Shown here piece by piece: positions 52,984 through 61,277 of a DNA stretch of 64,000 bases. The notes under the pieces were generated by a model. It worked only from the letters and a program-made list of their open reading frames with translations, searched no databases and had not been told where the DNA came from. Every line of letters starts with the position of its first letter. The stretch's first letter is position 1. The position numbers were made by a program, and so were the translations under genes. Where the stretch lies: positions 1,550,001 through 1,614,000 of the forward strand of contig CAVZZP010000002.1 of the NCBI GenBank assembly GCA_963779765.1, written 5' to 3'. This DNA comes from Silicimonas sp963779765. Lineage in GTDB: Bacteria; Pseudomonadota; Alphaproteobacteria; Rhodobacterales; Rhodobacteraceae.

Positions 52984-53813
52984 CTGAGAACAGCGTCGCG
53001 CAGTGCGTCGTCGACTTCGGGTTTCATGTTGAACCAGCGCTCGAAGCCGGGAGCGGCTTGGTGCAGCAACATACCGAGGCCATCGATTGTACGACACCCA
53101 ATGCTCCGGGCGTATTGTAGAAGCGGCGTTTCGAGAGGGGCGTAGACAAGGTCGGTGACGACAGCGTCGCGTGACAGTCCGTCGAGGGGAATCCGCATCT
53201 CGGACTTGCCAACCATGCCAAGCGAAGACGCATTCACCACGGTCATGGCACCATCAAGCGCGTTGCCCGCCTGTACCCAGTCAACCACTTCGATCTTGTG
53301 CCCGAACTCGCGCCGCAAGGTATCCGCCCGCGCCTTCGTTCTGTTTGTCAGTCGGATTTCCTGTGCGCCCGCGTCGATGAGAGAGGCAATGACTGCACGC
53401 GCTGCGCCACCTGCCCCGATGACCGCTGCGGGTCCATCTGCGGCATTCCAGTCCGGCGCACCCTGACGGAGATTCTCGATGAAACCGTAACCGTCCGTGT
53501 TGTCCGCGACGATCTTGCCGTCCTCGCGAAAGGTCAGCGTATTCGCCGACCCGATGAGAGCCGCGCGGTCGGTGACGCTATCGGCCATCGTAAGTACATG
53601 TTCCTTATGAGGAATCGTCACGTTCAGGCCGACGAAGCCCACTTTTGGAAGCACCCTCAGAGCATCTTCGAGGTCGGGGGACGCGATCTCCATCGGGATG
53701 TAGTGGCCGGCGATCCCATAGCGGCGCAGCCAATGCTGATGCAGCCGGGGTGACCGCGAATGCGAGATCGGAGTTCCAATAACGCCAGCAAGGGGAATGC
53801 GCTTCGTGCTCAT
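52980..53813 (-). CDS. aroE: Shikimate dehydrogenase (NADP+)
   Basis: A 277-residue AroE that reduces 3-dehydroshikimate in aromatic amino-acid synthesis. The substrate site is VIGTPISHSRSPRLHQHWL with catalytic Lys in NVTIPHKEHVL and Asp in DNTDGYGFIENL. The NADP fold has AAVIGAGGAARAVIASL and LTNRTKARA. Its ATG at 53813 overlaps the maf stop by 4 bp. Confidence 0.96.
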   Translation of the reverse strand: MSTKRIPLAGVIGTPISHSRSPRLHQHWLRRYGIAGHYIPMEIASPDLEDALRVLPKVGFVGLNVTIPHKEHVLTMADSVTDRAALIGSANTLTFREDGKIVADNTDGYGFIENLRQGAPDWNAADGPAAVIGAGGAARAVIASLIDAGAQEIRLTNRTKARADTLRREFGHKIEVVDWVQAGNALDGAMTVVNASSLGMVGKSEMRIPLDGLSRDAVVTDLVYAPLETPLLQYARSIGCRTIDGLGMLLHQAAPGFERWFNMKPEVDDALRDAVLR

Positions 53814-54409
53814 TCCGGCAGGGTGCCTCTGGCCGTCAGCCAAGGCAAGAGTTGCAGAAGCGGAAGGCCCAGTATCGTGAAGTGGTCTCCTTCTACTCGT
53901 GAGAAGAGGCGGATGCCTTCCTCCTCGATCTTGTAGGCACCGACAGAGGTGCGGATGCTCTCCCAGTTGCGGTCGACATAGTCGCGGGCATAGGAGTCCG
54001 ATACGTCGCGCATCCACATCCGGGCGTGTCCCACATGGCGCCAGACGGGGGTCGCGCCGACGTAGACAACAGCTGCCGAATGAAGGTCGTGCCGCTTTCC
54101 GCGAAGGCTTTGGATTTGTGCGACGGCGTCGTCCGGCGTCGCGGGTTTCGAGAGGATCGTGCCGTCGAACTCCAGAACCTGGTCGCAGCCAAGGACTAGC
54201 GCGTCCGGACGCTTTGACGCGATCTTTCGCGCCTTCGCTTCGGCCAACGCGTCGGCAATATCGCGGGGCGAAGCACCTTCGGCCACCAGCGAGGCCTTGA
54301 TCGCGTTTTCGTCGATGGTGGCTGGTATGACCTGGAACGGCACGCTCGCCCTCTGCAGGAGCTCGGCACGTATCGACGATCCGGATGCCAGAATAAGGGG
54401 CTCAAGCAT
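53810..54409 (-). CDS. maf: Maf-family nucleotide pyrophosphatase
   Basis: A 199-residue Maf/YceF protein that hydrolyses non-canonical or surplus nucleoside triphosphates. It starts LILASGSSIRAELLQRA, with the catalytic LVLGCDQVLEFDGTILSKP and YVDRNWESIRTSVGAYKIEEEG. It heads the maf-aroE-coaE-dnaQ operon, and its start codon abuts a perfect DnaA box at the edge of the candidate origin. Confidence 0.94.
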   Translation of the reverse strand: MLEPLILASGSSIRAELLQRASVPFQVIPATIDENAIKASLVAEGASPRDIADALAEAKARKIASKRPDALVLGCDQVLEFDGTILSKPATPDDAVAQIQSLRGKRHDLHSAAVVYVGATPVWRHVGHARMWMRDVSDSYARDYVDRNWESIRTSVGAYKIEEEGIRLFSRVEGDHFTILGLPLLQLLPWLTARGTLPE

Positions 54410-54466
54410 GTGGATAAACCTGTGAAGCGTGTGGCTTGGAACCTAGGGAGGATATCATGGAATCCG

Positions 54467-54480
54467 ACAGGAATTCCGGT
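54467..54480. repeat. Origin-region repeat, copy 1 (ACAGGAATTCCGGT)
   Basis: A 14-base motif containing the palindrome GGAATTCC; an identical copy lies at 54644-54657, 177 bp away, and shorter GAATTCC elements are at 54637-54643 and 54728-54734. It may bind an origin regulator; none is identifiable from sequence. Confidence 0.65.
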
Positions 54481-54643
54481 ATCGGCACGCGACCTACCAT
54501 GTGCCGCGCAAAAAGTCCGAGATTTGTCCACGGTGGGTTACCGAGGCGCCCAGCCTGTGCGTGTCCTCAATGTGCGTTGAGTATTCTGTCAGTTATCCAC
54601 AGGTCTGCCAGTGTGCAGCTAAACTTTAAGAGTTATGAATTCC

Positions 54644-54657
54644 ACAGGAATTCCGGT
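54644..54657. repeat. Origin-region repeat, copy 2 (ACAGGAATTCCGGT)
   Basis: The second identical copy of the 14-base motif. It is immediately preceded by another GAATTCC (54637-54643), so two half-motifs sit head to tail close to the perfect DnaA box at 54593-54601. Confidence 0.65.
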
Positions 54658-54819
54658 TTCCCCCTATGAAAGCCGGCTCACGCCGACCGCTCCGTCTGCC
54701 CTGTGCACAACTTGGGGCGCAACACATGAATTCCACTTGTCCCTGCCTCCTAACACCACATCATCTTTTCTTTCATTCTCTTTTTCTTTTAAGAGGCTCC
54801 GAGTTCACGGAGTCGCCGC

Positions 54820-55269
54820 ATGACCGAGATACTGGCAATCGTCTACCCTTGGACGAAGTCGCTACACGTCATCTCGGTGATTTCCTGGATGGCTGGGCTG
54901 CTCTACCTTCCCAGGCTCTTCGTTCACCATGTGGAGCAGGCGGGTCGAGATGGACAGGTCCATGAGACCTTCACGATGATGGAACGAAAGTTGTTCCGTC
55001 TCATCATGAACCCGGCCATGATCGCAACATGGGTATTCGGGCTCATGCTGGTCTTCACCCCTGGGATCGTCGACTGGTCGCAGGTTTGGCCGTGGACCAA
55101 GGCGGCGGCCGTCCTTCTGATGACGTGGTTCCATCACTGGCTTGGGTATCGTCGGAAGGAGTTGGCGGCGGGAACGAACACGAGAAGCGGTCGGACCTTC
55201 CGTATGATGAACGAGGTTCCGACGCTCTTGATGCTCGTTATCGTGGTCTCGGTCATCGTGAAATTCTGA
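54820..55269 (+). CDS. hemJ: Protoporphyrinogen IX oxidase HemJ
   Basis: A 149-residue membrane protein with four hydrophobic helices, the size and pattern of HemJ, which oxidises protoporphyrinogen IX to protoporphyrin IX. The conserved N-terminal WTKSLHVISVISWMAGLLYL PRLFVHHVE carries the essential His of the family, followed by MMERKLFRLIMNPAM and FRMMNEVPTLLM. It borders the candidate origin; ACGGAG is the probable ribosome site. Confidence 0.93.
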   Translation: MTEILAIVYPWTKSLHVISVISWMAGLLYLPRLFVHHVEQAGRDGQVHETFTMMERKLFRLIMNPAMIATWVFGLMLVFTPGIVDWSQVWPWTKAAAVLLMTWFHHWLGYRRKELAAGTNTRSGRTFRMMNEVPTLLMLVIVVSVIVKF

Positions 55270-55391
55270 GACTGGTTGACTTGCGAAGGCTTGTTGCCTA
55301 TCTACCCGCCCGGATGCGGTCCTCGCATTCGTAGCATTCCCATACCATCCTGTTTCGTCTGCCCGGGGCATGACGTCCGAAAGGCATTCCA

Positions 55392-56660
55392 ATGACCGAC
55401 CGTCTGAACCTCGCCGATCTCAAGTCGAAGTCGCCCAAAGAGCTTCTATCGATGGCCGAGGAACTGGAAATCGAGAACGCCTCGACGATGCGGAAAGGCG
55501 AGATGATGTTCTCGATCCTTCGCGAGAGAGCGGACGAGGACTGGATCATCGGCGGTGATGGGGTTCTGGAAGTTTTGCAGGACGGCTTTGGTTTCCTGCG
55601 GTCACCCGAGGCAAACTATCTGCCCGGTCCCGATGACATCTACGTTTCTCCCGACATGATCCGCCAGCACTCGTTGCGGACCGGAGACTCGGTTGAAGGC
55701 GTGATCCGTGAGCCGAATGATCAAGAGCGGTACTTCGCCCTGACAAAGGTCGAGACGATCAACTTCGAAGATCCCGACAAGGCGCGCCACAAGGTCAGCT
55801 TTGACAACCTGACGCCGCTTTATCCCGACGAGCGGATGACGATGGAGATCGAGGATCCCACCATCAAGGATCGGTCGGCACGCGTAATCGACCTTGTCGC
55901 ACCTATCGGCAAGGGCCAGCGTTGCTTGATCGTCGCGCCTCCGCGGACGGGCAAGACGGTGCTTTTGCAGAACATCGCCCATTCGATCGAGACCAACCAC
56001 CCCGAGTGCTACCTGATCGTACTTCTCATCGACGAGCGGCCAGAAGAGGTGACGGACATGCAGCGGTCGGTGAAGGGCGAGGTCGTGTCGTCGACGTTCG
56101 ACGAACCCGCCACTCGTCACGTTGCCGTTTCCGAAATGGTCATCGAAAAGGCCAAGCGTTTGGTCGAACACAAGCGCGATGTGGTGATCCTGCTAGACTC
56201 GATCACGCGTCTTGGCCGCGCATTCAACACGGTCGTTCCCTCGTCGGGCAAGGTTCTGACCGGTGGTGTCGATGCGAACGCTCTCCAGCGGCCCAAGCGC
56301 TTCTTTGGTGCGGCCAGGAATATCGAGGAAGGCGGCAGCCTTACCATCATCGCGACTGCACTGATCGACACCGGCAGCCGGATGGACGAGGTCATCTTCG
56401 AAGAGTTCAAGGGAACGGGTAACTCGGAAATCGTCCTGGACCGCAAGGTTGCCGACAAGCGGGTCTATCCGGCGATGGATATCCTCAAGTCCGGCACGCG
56501 GAAGGAGGAACTTCTGGTAGACAAGAACGACTTGCAGAAGACCTTCGTGCTCCGCCGCATCCTGAACCCGATGGGAACGACGGATGCTGTCGAGTTCCTG
56601 CTGTCGAAGCTGAAACAGACGAAGTCAAATTCGGAATTCTTCGACTCCATGAACACGTAA
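55392..56660 (+). CDS. rho: Transcription termination factor Rho
   Basis: A 422-residue hexameric RNA helicase. The N-terminal helix bundle and cold-shock-like RNA-binding domain include LNLADLKSKSPKELLSMAEE and DGFGFLRSPEANYLPGPDDIYVS. The ATPase core has Walker A VAPPRTGKTVLLQ, Walker B DVVILLDSITRLGRAFN, the Q/R-loop regions (VVPSSGKVLTGGVDANAL) and an ending SEFFDSMN. Complete; it lies in the usual hemJ-rho-mnmE order. Confidence 0.97.
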   Translation: MTDRLNLADLKSKSPKELLSMAEELEIENASTMRKGEMMFSILRERADEDWIIGGDGVLEVLQDGFGFLRSPEANYLPGPDDIYVSPDMIRQHSLRTGDSVEGVIREPNDQERYFALTKVETINFEDPDKARHKVSFDNLTPLYPDERMTMEIEDPTIKDRSARVIDLVAPIGKGQRCLIVAPPRTGKTVLLQNIAHSIETNHPECYLIVLLIDERPEEVTDMQRSVKGEVVSSTFDEPATRHVAVSEMVIEKAKRLVEHKRDVVILLDSITRLGRAFNTVVPSSGKVLTGGVDANALQRPKRFFGAARNIEEGGSLTIIATALIDTGSRMDEVIFEEFKGTGNSEIVLDRKVADKRVYPAMDILKSGTRKEELLVDKNDLQKTFVLRRILNPMGTTDAVEFLLSKLKQTKSNSEFFDSMNT

Positions 56661-56664
56661 ATCT

Positions 56665-56678
56665 CTGTTATATAACAG
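56665..56678. promoter_or_regulatory. Perfect 14-bp palindrome CTGTTATATAACAG
   Basis: Located in the 30-bp gap between rho and mnmE. It has no T-tract and is AT-rich, so it does not look like an intrinsic terminator; a protein-binding site or a -10-like region for mnmE is possible. No regulator can be named. Confidence 0.35.
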
Positions 56679-56690
56679 TAGGTTAAGGTA

Positions 56691-57966
56691 ATGGACACGA
56701 TCTTTGCGCTGGCGAGCGCTCGGGGTCGTTCAGGCGTTGCCATCGTGCGCCTGTCTGGACCTGACGCATTTTCGACCTTGGAGCAGATGGCCGGTACGAT
56801 TGCCTGCGCCACGCCGCGCTTCTCTTAGCGCGCTTCAGGGCGTTCTGGGGGTTCTCGATCAGGCGCTTGTGCTGACGTTTCCACAACCGAACAGCTTTAC
56901 CGGGGAAGACGTCGTGGAGTTACATCTCCACGGCTCTGTGGCAGTGATAGATGCAGTTCTGCGCGATCTCGGTGGACGGAGCGGCTTGAGGTTGGCCGAG
57001 GCGGGCGAGTTCACCAGGCGGGCTCTTGAGAACGAGCGGCTTGACCTGGCACAGGTCGAAGGCCTTTCGGACCTCATCGAGGCGGAAACCGAGGCTCAGC
57101 GCAAACAGGCATTCCGTGTCCTGTCGGGTGCTCTGGGAGCCAGGGCGCAGTCGTGGCGGGAACGCCTGATCCGCGCGGCTGCGCTTTTGGAAGCGACGAT
57201 TGATTTCGCCGACGAGGATGTTCCGGTCGATGTAACGCCTGAAGTCGCAAGTTTGATCGACGGTGTTCAGCATGAGTTGATAGACGAAGCTTCGGGCTTG
57301 AGAGCGGCGGAGCGTATACGCGAAGGTTTCGAGATCGCTATCGTTGGCCCGCCCAATGTCGGCAAATCCACATTACTGAACGCCCTGGCGGGACGGGAAG
57401 CTGCGATCACTTCGTCGATTGCGGGGACGACTCGCGACGTCATCGAAGTCAGGATGAACCTTTCGGGGCTTTCCGTGACTTTGGTCGATACAGCCGGTCT
57501 CCGGGACGCGCAGGACGAGATTGAAGCCATCGGCGTTGACCTCGCACGACGCCGAGCAGAGGCCGCGGATATGAGGGTGATCATGAAGTCTTCCTCAGAG
57601 GATGAGCCTGCCATCCCTCCGCGCGATGGTGATATAGTCGTTGTGTCGAAGTCCGACATCGTGCCAGGCGACTTCTCGGCACTTACGGGCGAGGGTATCA
57701 GTCATCTGATCGACCGTATCACGACCGTGCTAGAGCGTCAGACTGCCGGCGCGGGAGTGGTTATCCGTGAACGGCAAGCGCGCGCCGTCGTGGAGGCCGC
57801 TAGCTCTTTGGGAATCGCGCGTGATCGGTTAAGGACTGCGAACGGGGTGGATTTGACCGCTGAAGATTTGCGGCACGCGATCCGGTCGCTTGATAGTCTG
57901 GTGGGTCGGGTGGACGTCGAGCATGTTCTCGACGAGATTTTCTCGAGTTTCTGCATTGGGAAGTAG
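56691..57966 (+). pseudogene. mnmE: tRNA modification GTPase MnmE, frameshifted
   Basis: MnmE with MnmG builds cmnm5U34 in tRNAs. The start MDTIFALASARGRSGVAIVR at 56691 is typical and runs to EQMAG; the frame must change near 56796 to continue RLPAPRRASLSALQG, NSFTGEDVVELHLHGS and the GTPase domain GPPNVGKSTLLNALAG, AGTTRDVIE and DTAGLRDAQDEIE. The G4 position reads SKSD instead of NKxD, and the C-terminal FCIGK supplies the catalytic Cys. The 1276 nt contain one extra base for a 424-residue protein. As read, the N-terminal frame stops at 56827-56829. I favour a sequencing or assembly indel. Confidence 0.87.
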
Positions 57967-57970
57967 GACT

Positions 57971-59845
57971 ATGTTTCACGTGAAACATCATGACGCACAC
58001 GTAGTTGTGGTTGGGGGCGGCCATGCAGGTTGCGAGGCTGCTCATGCTGCCGCGCGGCGTGGAGCAACGGTTATCCTCGTGACACTTCGCCGCGATGGCA
58101 TCGGCGTCATGTCCTGCAATCCTGCAATCGGCGGACTGGGAAAAGGTCATCTCGTCCGCGAAATAGACGCCATTGACGGCCTAATGGGCCGCGTAGCCGA
58201 CGAGGCGGGCATCCAGTTCCGACTTCTCAATCGTCGCAAGGGGCCCGCCGTGCAGGGCCCACGCGCTCAGGCTGATCGCGACCTTTACCGGAAGGCCGTG
58301 CTGCGAGAAATGGAAACGCACCCTTCGATTGAAGTTATCGAGGGCGAGGTTACCGATCTTCTGATGGACGGTGACAATGTTGTTGGCGTCGCGCTGTCGG
58401 ATGACTCCGTGATTCGCGCTACCGCAGTCATCCTGACAACCGGTACCTTCCTTCGCGGAGTTATCCATATCGGCGATGTCTCTCGTCCGGGCGGGCGTGT
58501 TGGAGACCGGGCGTCCGTGAAGCTTGCCGAGAGGGTGGACAGCTTTGGACTGCCTCTGGGCCGCTTGAAGACGGGCACACCGCCTCGGCTCAAGAAAAGT
58601 TCCATCGACTGGGAGAGTCTCGAAAAGCAGCCTGGTGATGACGAACCTTCGCTTTTCTCGTTTCTGTCCGGCGGCGTTACGGCGCAACAGGTATCGTGCG
58701 GGATCACCCATACAAACGAGACGACGCATGACATCATCCGCGCCAATTTAAGCCGTTCGGCCATGTACGGTGGCCATATCGACGGGGTTGGCCCGCGCTA
58801 TTGCCCCTCCATCGAGGACAAGGTGGTCCGTTTCGCAGATAAAGCTTCCCACCAGGTTTTCCTGGAGCCGGAAGGACTTAACAGTGATCTGGTTTACCCA
58901 AACGGAATTTCCACATCGCTTCCCGAGGGCGTGCAGATCGAGTATGTGCGGTCGATAAAAGGACTTGAGAACGCGGTTATCGCGCAGCCCGGCTACGCCA
59001 TCGAGTACGACTATGTCGATCCTCGGGCGCTGACCTCGTCTCTCAGACTGAAGGACGTTCAAGGGCTGTACCTAGCGGGACAGATCAACGGCACGACGGG
59101 GTATGAGGAGGCCGCTGCTCAGGGTCTCGTGGCCGGATTGAATGCGGCAGGCAGCGCGTTGGATCTGGAGCCTGTCACTTTTGGCCGGGATACATCGTAC
59201 ATCGGTGTAATGGTCGACGACCTCATCACGCGCGGAGTGACGGAGCCGTACAGGATGTTTACGTCGCGCGCGGAGTTCCGGCTGTCGCTACGGGCCGACA
59301 ACGCCGATCAGCGCCTTACCCCATTGGGAGTAGCGGCGGGCTGCGTCGGTGAGGGCAGGAGGGCGAGTTTTGAGCGCAAGATGGAGCTCATAGACGAAGG
59401 CCGCTCACTTTTGTCTGAAACAACCATTGAAGCGCGTGAGGCTGCCGAAGTTGGTGTGCGTGTCGCCACAGGTGGCGAGCGCCGGACGGCAGAACAGTAC
59501 CTTTCATTCGCCGATGTCGACTTCACCCTCCTTCTTGAGATGCGGCCCCAGCTTGAGAAAATCGATCCAGCAGTTCGTCAGCAGTTGAAGAATGACGCTC
59601 TTTACGCCCAGTATCTGGGGCGCCAGGCATCTGCGGCCGCGAGTTTGAAGCGAGACGAGGCACACCTCATTCCTTTGGACTTCGACTACGAGCGGATGAC
59701 CGGCCTTTCCAACGAACTTCGGCAGAAGCTCCGGGCCACACGACCCGAAAGCCTTGGCCAGGCAGGGCGGGTCGAAGGCATGACCCCTGCCGCGCTCACT
59801 CTAATCCTCGCGAAGCTTCGCCAGGCCGCCAAGAAGTCGGCGTGA
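57971..59845 (+). CDS. mnmG: tRNA uridine-5-carboxymethylaminomethyl(34) synthesis enzyme MnmG (GidA)
   Basis: A 624-residue FAD enzyme, partner of MnmE. The FAD site VVVVGGGHAGCEAAHAAARR is followed by MSCNPAIGGLGKGHLVREID, LKTGTPPRL, QINGTTGYEEAAAQGL and FTSRAEFRLSLRADNAD. The first codons MFHVKH are produced by a parS site that covers the start codon (57972-57987), a known alphaproteobacterial arrangement. The long open frame starting at 57890 is the mnmE tail in another reading. Confidence 0.97.
   Translation: MFHVKHHDAHVVVVGGGHAGCEAAHAAARRGATVILVTLRRDGIGVMSCNPAIGGLGKGHLVREIDAIDGLMGRVADEAGIQFRLLNRRKGPAVQGPRAQADRDLYRKAVLREMETHPSIEVIEGEVTDLLMDGDNVVGVALSDDSVIRATAVILTTGTFLRGVIHIGDVSRPGGRVGDRASVKLAERVDSFGLPLGRLKTGTPPRLKKSSIDWESLEKQPGDDEPSLFSFLSGGVTAQQVSCGITHTNETTHDIIRANLSRSAMYGGHIDGVGPRYCPSIEDKVVRFADKASHQVFLEPEGLNSDLVYPNGISTSLPEGVQIEYVRSIKGLENAVIAQPGYAIEYDYVDPRALTSSLRLKDVQGLYLAGQINGTTGYEEAAAQGLVAGLNAAGSALDLEPVTFGRDTSYIGVMVDDLITRGVTEPYRMFTSRAEFRLSLRADNADQRLTPLGVAAGCVGEGRRASFERKMELIDEGRSLLSETTIEAREAAEVGVRVATGGERRTAEQYLSFADVDFTLLLEMRPQLEKIDPAVRQQLKNDALYAQYLGRQASAAASLKRDEAHLIPLDFDYERMTGLSNELRQKLRATRPESLGQAGRVEGMTPAALTLILAKLRQAAKKSA
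57972..57987. promoter_or_regulatory. parS centromere site 1 (inside mnmG start)
   Basis: TGTTTCACGTGAAACA is a perfect 16-bp palindrome identical to the canonical ParB-binding parS site. It overlaps the second base of the mnmG start codon and encodes residues of MFHVKH. ParB made from the gene at 61278 would load here. Confidence 0.95.
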
Positions 59846-60465
59846 TGAGCCCAAGCGGCTTTGCGTGGAGCGAGAATGTTTCACGTGAAACAAACGAGCG
59901 GCTGAGCATTTACGAGAACCTACTGCAAAAGTGGACGGCTCGGATCAATCTCGTTGGCTCTGGAACCCTGGCGAACGTCTGGGAGCGACACTTCGTCGAT
60001 TCCGCCCAGCTTTGGAAAATTGCTAAGGATGCTGGCACATCGTGGGTAGACCTAGGCAGCGGCGGAGGGTTCCCGGGCGCAGTGATTGCGATCATCGCGG
60101 CTGAGGCTCGTCCCGCCATGAAGATGACACTCGTCGAAGCAGATCAGCGGAAGGCGGCGTTCCTGCGAACCGTCGCGCGCGAGACGGGGGTGGCTTTTGC
60201 GGTCATCGCCAGCCGAATCGAAGAGATCGATCCGCTGCATGCAAACGTGATTTCCGCTCGTGCTCTTGGGCCCCTCAACGAGTTGCTCGCATATGCCAAG
60301 CGCCACATGGCCTCTGATGGGTTCGCGCTCCTCATGAAGGGCGCGAAGGCGGATGAGGAAATCGCGGATGCCCTTGATGGCTGGCGGTTCCGCTGCGAGA
60401 AGGTCGCAAGCATCACCGACCCCACAGCGGTCATATTGAAGATCGGAGATATCGAGCGTGTCTGA
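59845..60465 (+). CDS. rsmG: 16S rRNA (guanine(527)-N7)-methyltransferase RsmG (GidB)
   Basis: A 206-residue SAM methyltransferase. It has NERLSIYENLLQKWTARINL, RHFVDSAQL, the SAM-binding WVDLGSGGGFPGAVIAI and VISARALGPLNELL. Its residues SENVSRETN are encoded by the second parS. I chose the ATG at 59845, which overlaps the mnmG stop by one base; a GTG directly before it is an alternative. Loss of RsmG in other bacteria gives low-level streptomycin resistance. Confidence 0.94.
   Translation: MSPSGFAWSENVSRETNERLSIYENLLQKWTARINLVGSGTLANVWERHFVDSAQLWKIAKDAGTSWVDLGSGGGFPGAVIAIIAAEARPAMKMTLVEADQRKAAFLRTVARETGVAFAVIASRIEEIDPLHANVISARALGPLNELLAYAKRHMASDGFALLMKGAKADEEIADALDGWRFRCEKVASITDPTAVILKIGDIERV
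59877..59892. promoter_or_regulatory. parS centromere site 2 (inside rsmG)
   Basis: A second perfect TGTTTCACGTGAAACA, 1.9 kb from the first and within the 5' coding part of rsmG, where it encodes VSRET. Two identical perfect sites beside parAB mark the segregation centre of the chromosome. Confidence 0.95.
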
Positions 60466-61267
60466 TCCGACAAGGATGCCGCCGCCGCGCATCATCTCAA
60501 TCACCAACCAGAAGGGCGGTGTAGGCAAGACCACAACCGCAATCAATCTGGGCGCGGCGTTGGCCGAAGAAGGATACAACGTCCTACTCGTCGACCTCGA
60601 TCCTCAAGGAAACGCGTCCACCGGCCTAGGGATTGCGGCCGAAGATCGAGAATACACCACATACGATCTGATTTTGGATGACACGCCGGTGGAAAAGGTC
60701 ATCCGGCGGACATCGGTCGAGGGGCTGCTAATCGCACCGTCGACAACAGATTTGAGCTCAGCCGACATCGAGATGATGTCGATCGAAAAACGAAGCTTTC
60801 TTCTTCACGATGCCCTGCGACAGCCAGCGATCGACGGCTACGAGCTTGACTTCGTCCTGATCGATTGCCCGCCATCTCTGAGCCTTCTCACAATCAACGC
60901 CATGGTGGCATCCGACTCCGTCCTGATTCCGCTTCAAAGTGAGTTCTTCGCGCTCGAAGGCTTGTCGCAACTCATGAGAACCGTCCGAGAGGTGCGGCAA
61001 TCCGCAAACCCCGACCTTCGGATCGAAGGAGTTCTTCTGACGATGTACGACGCCCGCAACAACCTCAGTCAGCAGGTCGAGACCGACGCCCGCGGCACTT
61101 TGGGCGCCTTGGTCTATGACACCGTTGTTCCCAGGAACGTCAGGCTTTCGGAAGCGCCTTCCTACGCGATGCCGGTGCTCAGTTACGATCCCACTTCGAA
61201 AGGTGCTTTGGCCTATCGCGCGCTGGCACAAGAAGTGGTAGAAAAGATCCAGCACTCCGCATCATAG
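60458..61267 (+). CDS. parA: Chromosome partitioning ATPase ParA (Soj)
   Basis: A 269-residue deviant-Walker ATPase. ISITNQKGGVGKTTTAINLG carries the KGGVGKTT motif (19-26), followed by LLVDLDPQGNASTGLG, DFVLIDCPPSLSLLTINAM and the ending TSKGALAYRALAQEVV. It moves ParB-parS complexes along the nucleoid. The start is a GTG at 60458 overlapping the rsmG stop by 8 bp; parB follows after ten bases. Confidence 0.96.
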   Translation: MSDPTRMPPPRIISITNQKGGVGKTTTAINLGAALAEEGYNVLLVDLDPQGNASTGLGIAAEDREYTTYDLILDDTPVEKVIRRTSVEGLLIAPSTTDLSSADIEMMSIEKRSFLLHDALRQPAIDGYELDFVLIDCPPSLSLLTINAMVASDSVLIPLQSEFFALEGLSQLMRTVREVRQSANPDLRIEGVLLTMYDARNNLSQQVETDARGTLGALVYDTVVPRNVRLSEAPSYAMPVLSYDPTSKGALAYRALAQEVVEKIQHSAS

Positions 61268-61277
61268 GGTAGCGACC

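Larger units (their letters stand above)
54409..54819. other. Candidate chromosomal replication origin (oriC)
   Basis: A 410-bp gene-free region between divergent maf and hemJ, visibly richer in A/T than its surroundings. It holds two perfect DnaA boxes TTATCCACA (minus strand 54409-54417, plus strand 54593-54601) and two looser ones (TTGTCCACG 54524-54532; TTGTGCACA on the minus strand 54702-54710). It also holds two copies of ACAGGAATTCCGGT and a pyrimidine/A-rich tract (about 54759-54798) that could be the unwinding element. hemJ and rho adjoin, and parAB with parS lie 3-8 kb away. Alphaproteobacterial origins often lie near heme genes and parAB rather than at dnaA. This is inference, not proof. 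Confidence 0.6.

Noticed and set aside
54436..54823. Short open frames (62-99 residues) within the maf-hemJ gap
   Set aside because: Non-conserved, arginine/serine-rich, and they lie over DnaA boxes and repeats; the region behaves as non-coding.
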